From positions 186,001-250,000 of the forward strand of contig NZ_POSP01000001.1 of the NCBI RefSeq assembly GCF_002885975.1: a stretch of DNA of 64,000 nt. The letters run 5' to 3'. Positions 62,784 to 64,000 of the stretch are shown here, in pieces. This DNA is from Paucibacter aquatile (GTDB taxonomy: Bacteria > Pseudomonadota > Gammaproteobacteria > Burkholderiales > Burkholderiaceae_C). The notes beneath the pieces are model-generated. The model was not told where the DNA came from. It worked only from the letters and a program-made list of their open reading frames with translations, and searched no databases. Made by a program: the position numbers and the translations under genes. Every line of letters begins with the position of its first letter. Position 1 is the first letter of the stretch.

Positions 62784-64000
62784 TCACTCTGTGAGTTCGC
62801 GCCAGGACAAGCGACGAGTGTTGGTCGCGCTTGAGCCTTGTGGGCGTAGTTGAGAAATCAGCGATCCATCGCCATTGGGGAACTGGTCGTATAGCTTTCC
62901 ATTGGGAAGCACCACGGGTTCGGGAGCGCTGAACAGTGAATTCCCCAACAAAATGCTGACAATGTTTTGTGCGCTGGTGACCGCGCCACCGGTGCGGTAA
63001 TCAAAGTAGTTGATCCAGCTCGAGCCGCCGACGCTGCAGATGCCCGAAGCGTTGATGACGTTCGATGTGACGGCGAGCACACCACCCACCAGCACGGCAC
63101 TTGTCGTCACCCGTTCTCGAGCTCCAGGAAGGTCGACATACCAGCCGTTCTTGACGCTCAGGTCCACCGCCGCAGGGCTGCCATTGGTGCGAATTGGGGC
63201 ACCTGGCGTGCAAATGGTGGCGTCATCCGGGCAAGTGCTATTGCTCAAAGTTTGTTGAACGAAATTATTGGCGACCAGACGGGGATTGCCGAAGTCGGCG
63301 TCGGTCAGCCGGTCCTTGATGGCGTATATGGTTTGTTGGGTGGCATCGCTCAAGTCGCTGACGCCCAGGTAGCGTCCGGTGCCCAAGTAGATCATTACGT
63401 GGTTGCCCACTTGACCCAACTCCGGACGGGAAGTGATGGGCTGAGCCACAGTCCCGCTCGCAGAGGTTTTCAACGTTGCCAATCGTTGCGCTTCGTAACC
63501 GCTTGCGCCGACATTGTTGTTGATGTCAAAGCGCCAGAGATTGCCGAGGTTGTCGCCGCCATAGACGCGCAGTGCGGTATTGTCCTTGGTGGTGTTGTCG
63601 GCCCAGGCGCTGATGTGGCCCAGGCCGCTGGGAGTCCCGGTCGTTCCCACAGCCTGCCCGCCAGCCAAGGTTGGAATGCCATTGGGCAGGGCCGAGATCG
63701 GTTGGCCCGTGGCAATGTCCAGAACGAAGAGTCGGCCATTCCCGTCACCTGGTGAAACGTTGTTGTAGCCCGAAGGCACGATGGCCACCCAACTGCCGTC
63801 GGTCAGCTTGCTGATTTCGGCCTTGCCGAAGGTGTAGCCCAAGTTGTCGTGCGTGAACTCCCACAGCGGCTTCGGATCTGTGGGAGAGGTGATGTCGATG
63901 GCGAAGTAGGCCCGGCCCCCTGCGCCCAGGCCGCTGACCAGCACGGTGCGCCACTCGCTGCCGATCTTGACTTCCTGAACAACAGGGCTGCCGTCGACGT
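62784..64000 (-). CDS. pilY1: PilY1-type pilus tip adhesin, C-terminal part (5' end outside window)
   Basis: C-terminal ~405 residues of a PilY1 homologue. PilY1 sits at the type IV pilus tip with the minor pilins and promotes pilus extension, adhesion and surface sensing. The quinoprotein-like beta-propeller domain is recognised by DGSPVV (63980-63990, minus strand), VLVSGLGAGGRAYFAIDIT, PLWEFTHDNLGYTFGKAEI, NGRLFVLDIATG, VYGGDNLGNLWRFDIN and the block GNHVMIYLGTGRYLGVSDL. The frame stays open to the window edge, so the N-terminus with the signal peptide and any von Willebrand domain is missing. The region is less G+C-rich than the surrounding genes. Confidence 0.88.
   Translation of the reverse strand, partial: VDGSPVVQEVKIGSEWRTVLVSGLGAGGRAYFAIDITSPTDPKPLWEFTHDNLGYTFGKAEISKLTDGSWVAIVPSGYNNVSPGDGNGRLFVLDIATGQPISALPNGIPTLAGGQAVGTTGTPSGLGHISAWADNTTKDNTALRVYGGDNLGNLWRFDINNNVGASGYEAQRLATLKTSASGTVAQPITSRPELGQVGNHVMIYLGTGRYLGVSDLSDATQQTIYAIKDRLTDADFGNPRLVANNFVQQTLSNSTCPDDATICTPGAPIRTNGSPAAVDLSVKNGWYVDLPGARERVTTSAVLVGGVLAVTSNVINASGICSVGGSSWINYFDYRTGGAVTSAQNIVSILLGNSLFSAPEPVVLPNGKLYDQFPNGDGSLISQLRPQGSSATNTRRLSWRELTE

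Overview
The window is a GC-rich (roughly two thirds G+C by eye), gene-dense piece of a betaproteobacterial chromosome. The gene content points to the Burkholderiales: rplM-rpsI-erpA, a general secretion (gsp) cluster, beta-type trimeric porins, pilMNOPQ next to aroK-aroB-dgt-gltB-gltD, lptM/cyaY/mrcA, and a PEP-CTERM protein. The Roseateles/Pelomonas/Rubrivivax neighbourhood is my best guess, but this is inferred from gene content and order, not from a search. No rRNA, tRNA, CRISPR array or prophage was seen.

Layout. 1-6 kb: htpG behind a sigma-32-type promoter, a PEP-CTERM secreted protein, an SrkA-type kinase, a DUF2726 membrane protein and a GNAT acetyltransferase. 6-12 kb: rplM-rpsI, erpA, anmK with an M23 endopeptidase (peptidoglycan turnover), and tyrS. 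12-16.5 kb: a Tricorn-like S41 protease and a 5'-nucleotidase. 16.5-28 kb: a complete type II secretion system, in the order gspG-H-I-J-K-L-M-N-D-E-F on the minus strand with gspC divergent. 28-32.4 kb: a divergent CobT homologue, ilvA with a terminator-bearing leader (possible small RNA), an OsmC protein and coq7. 32.4-36 kb: two porins in tandem, the first with a long structured leader, and a DUF3047 lipoprotein. 36-40 kb: a dipeptide-type ABC transporter (dppBCDF) with no binding-protein gene. 40-43 kb: lptM, cyaY and mrcA. 43.7-54.5 kb: pilMNOPQ, a large Ig-like lipoprotein, aroK, aroB and dgt. 54.5-62 kb: a REP-associated tyrosine transposase with small REP-like repeats scattered around gltB and between gltB and gltD. 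62-64 kb: a TonB-like protein and the 3' part of pilY1, which runs off the right edge.

How it fits together. Two large envelope machines are encoded here: the type II secretion apparatus, whose likely exported clients include hydrolases, and the type IV pilus alignment and secretin complex, plus the PilY1 tip adhesin. Many of the rest are envelope or core-metabolism genes (PBP1a, AnmK, M23 peptidase, porins, LptM; glutamate, shikimate and isoleucine synthesis). Most of the window is ordinary housekeeping sequence. The features that deserve attention are the RAYT/REP-like system around gltBD, the putative anti-Shine-Dalgarno small RNA or attenuator upstream of ilvA, the CobT homologue lacking the family's active-site motifs, and the Ig-like lipoprotein inserted between pilQ and aroK.
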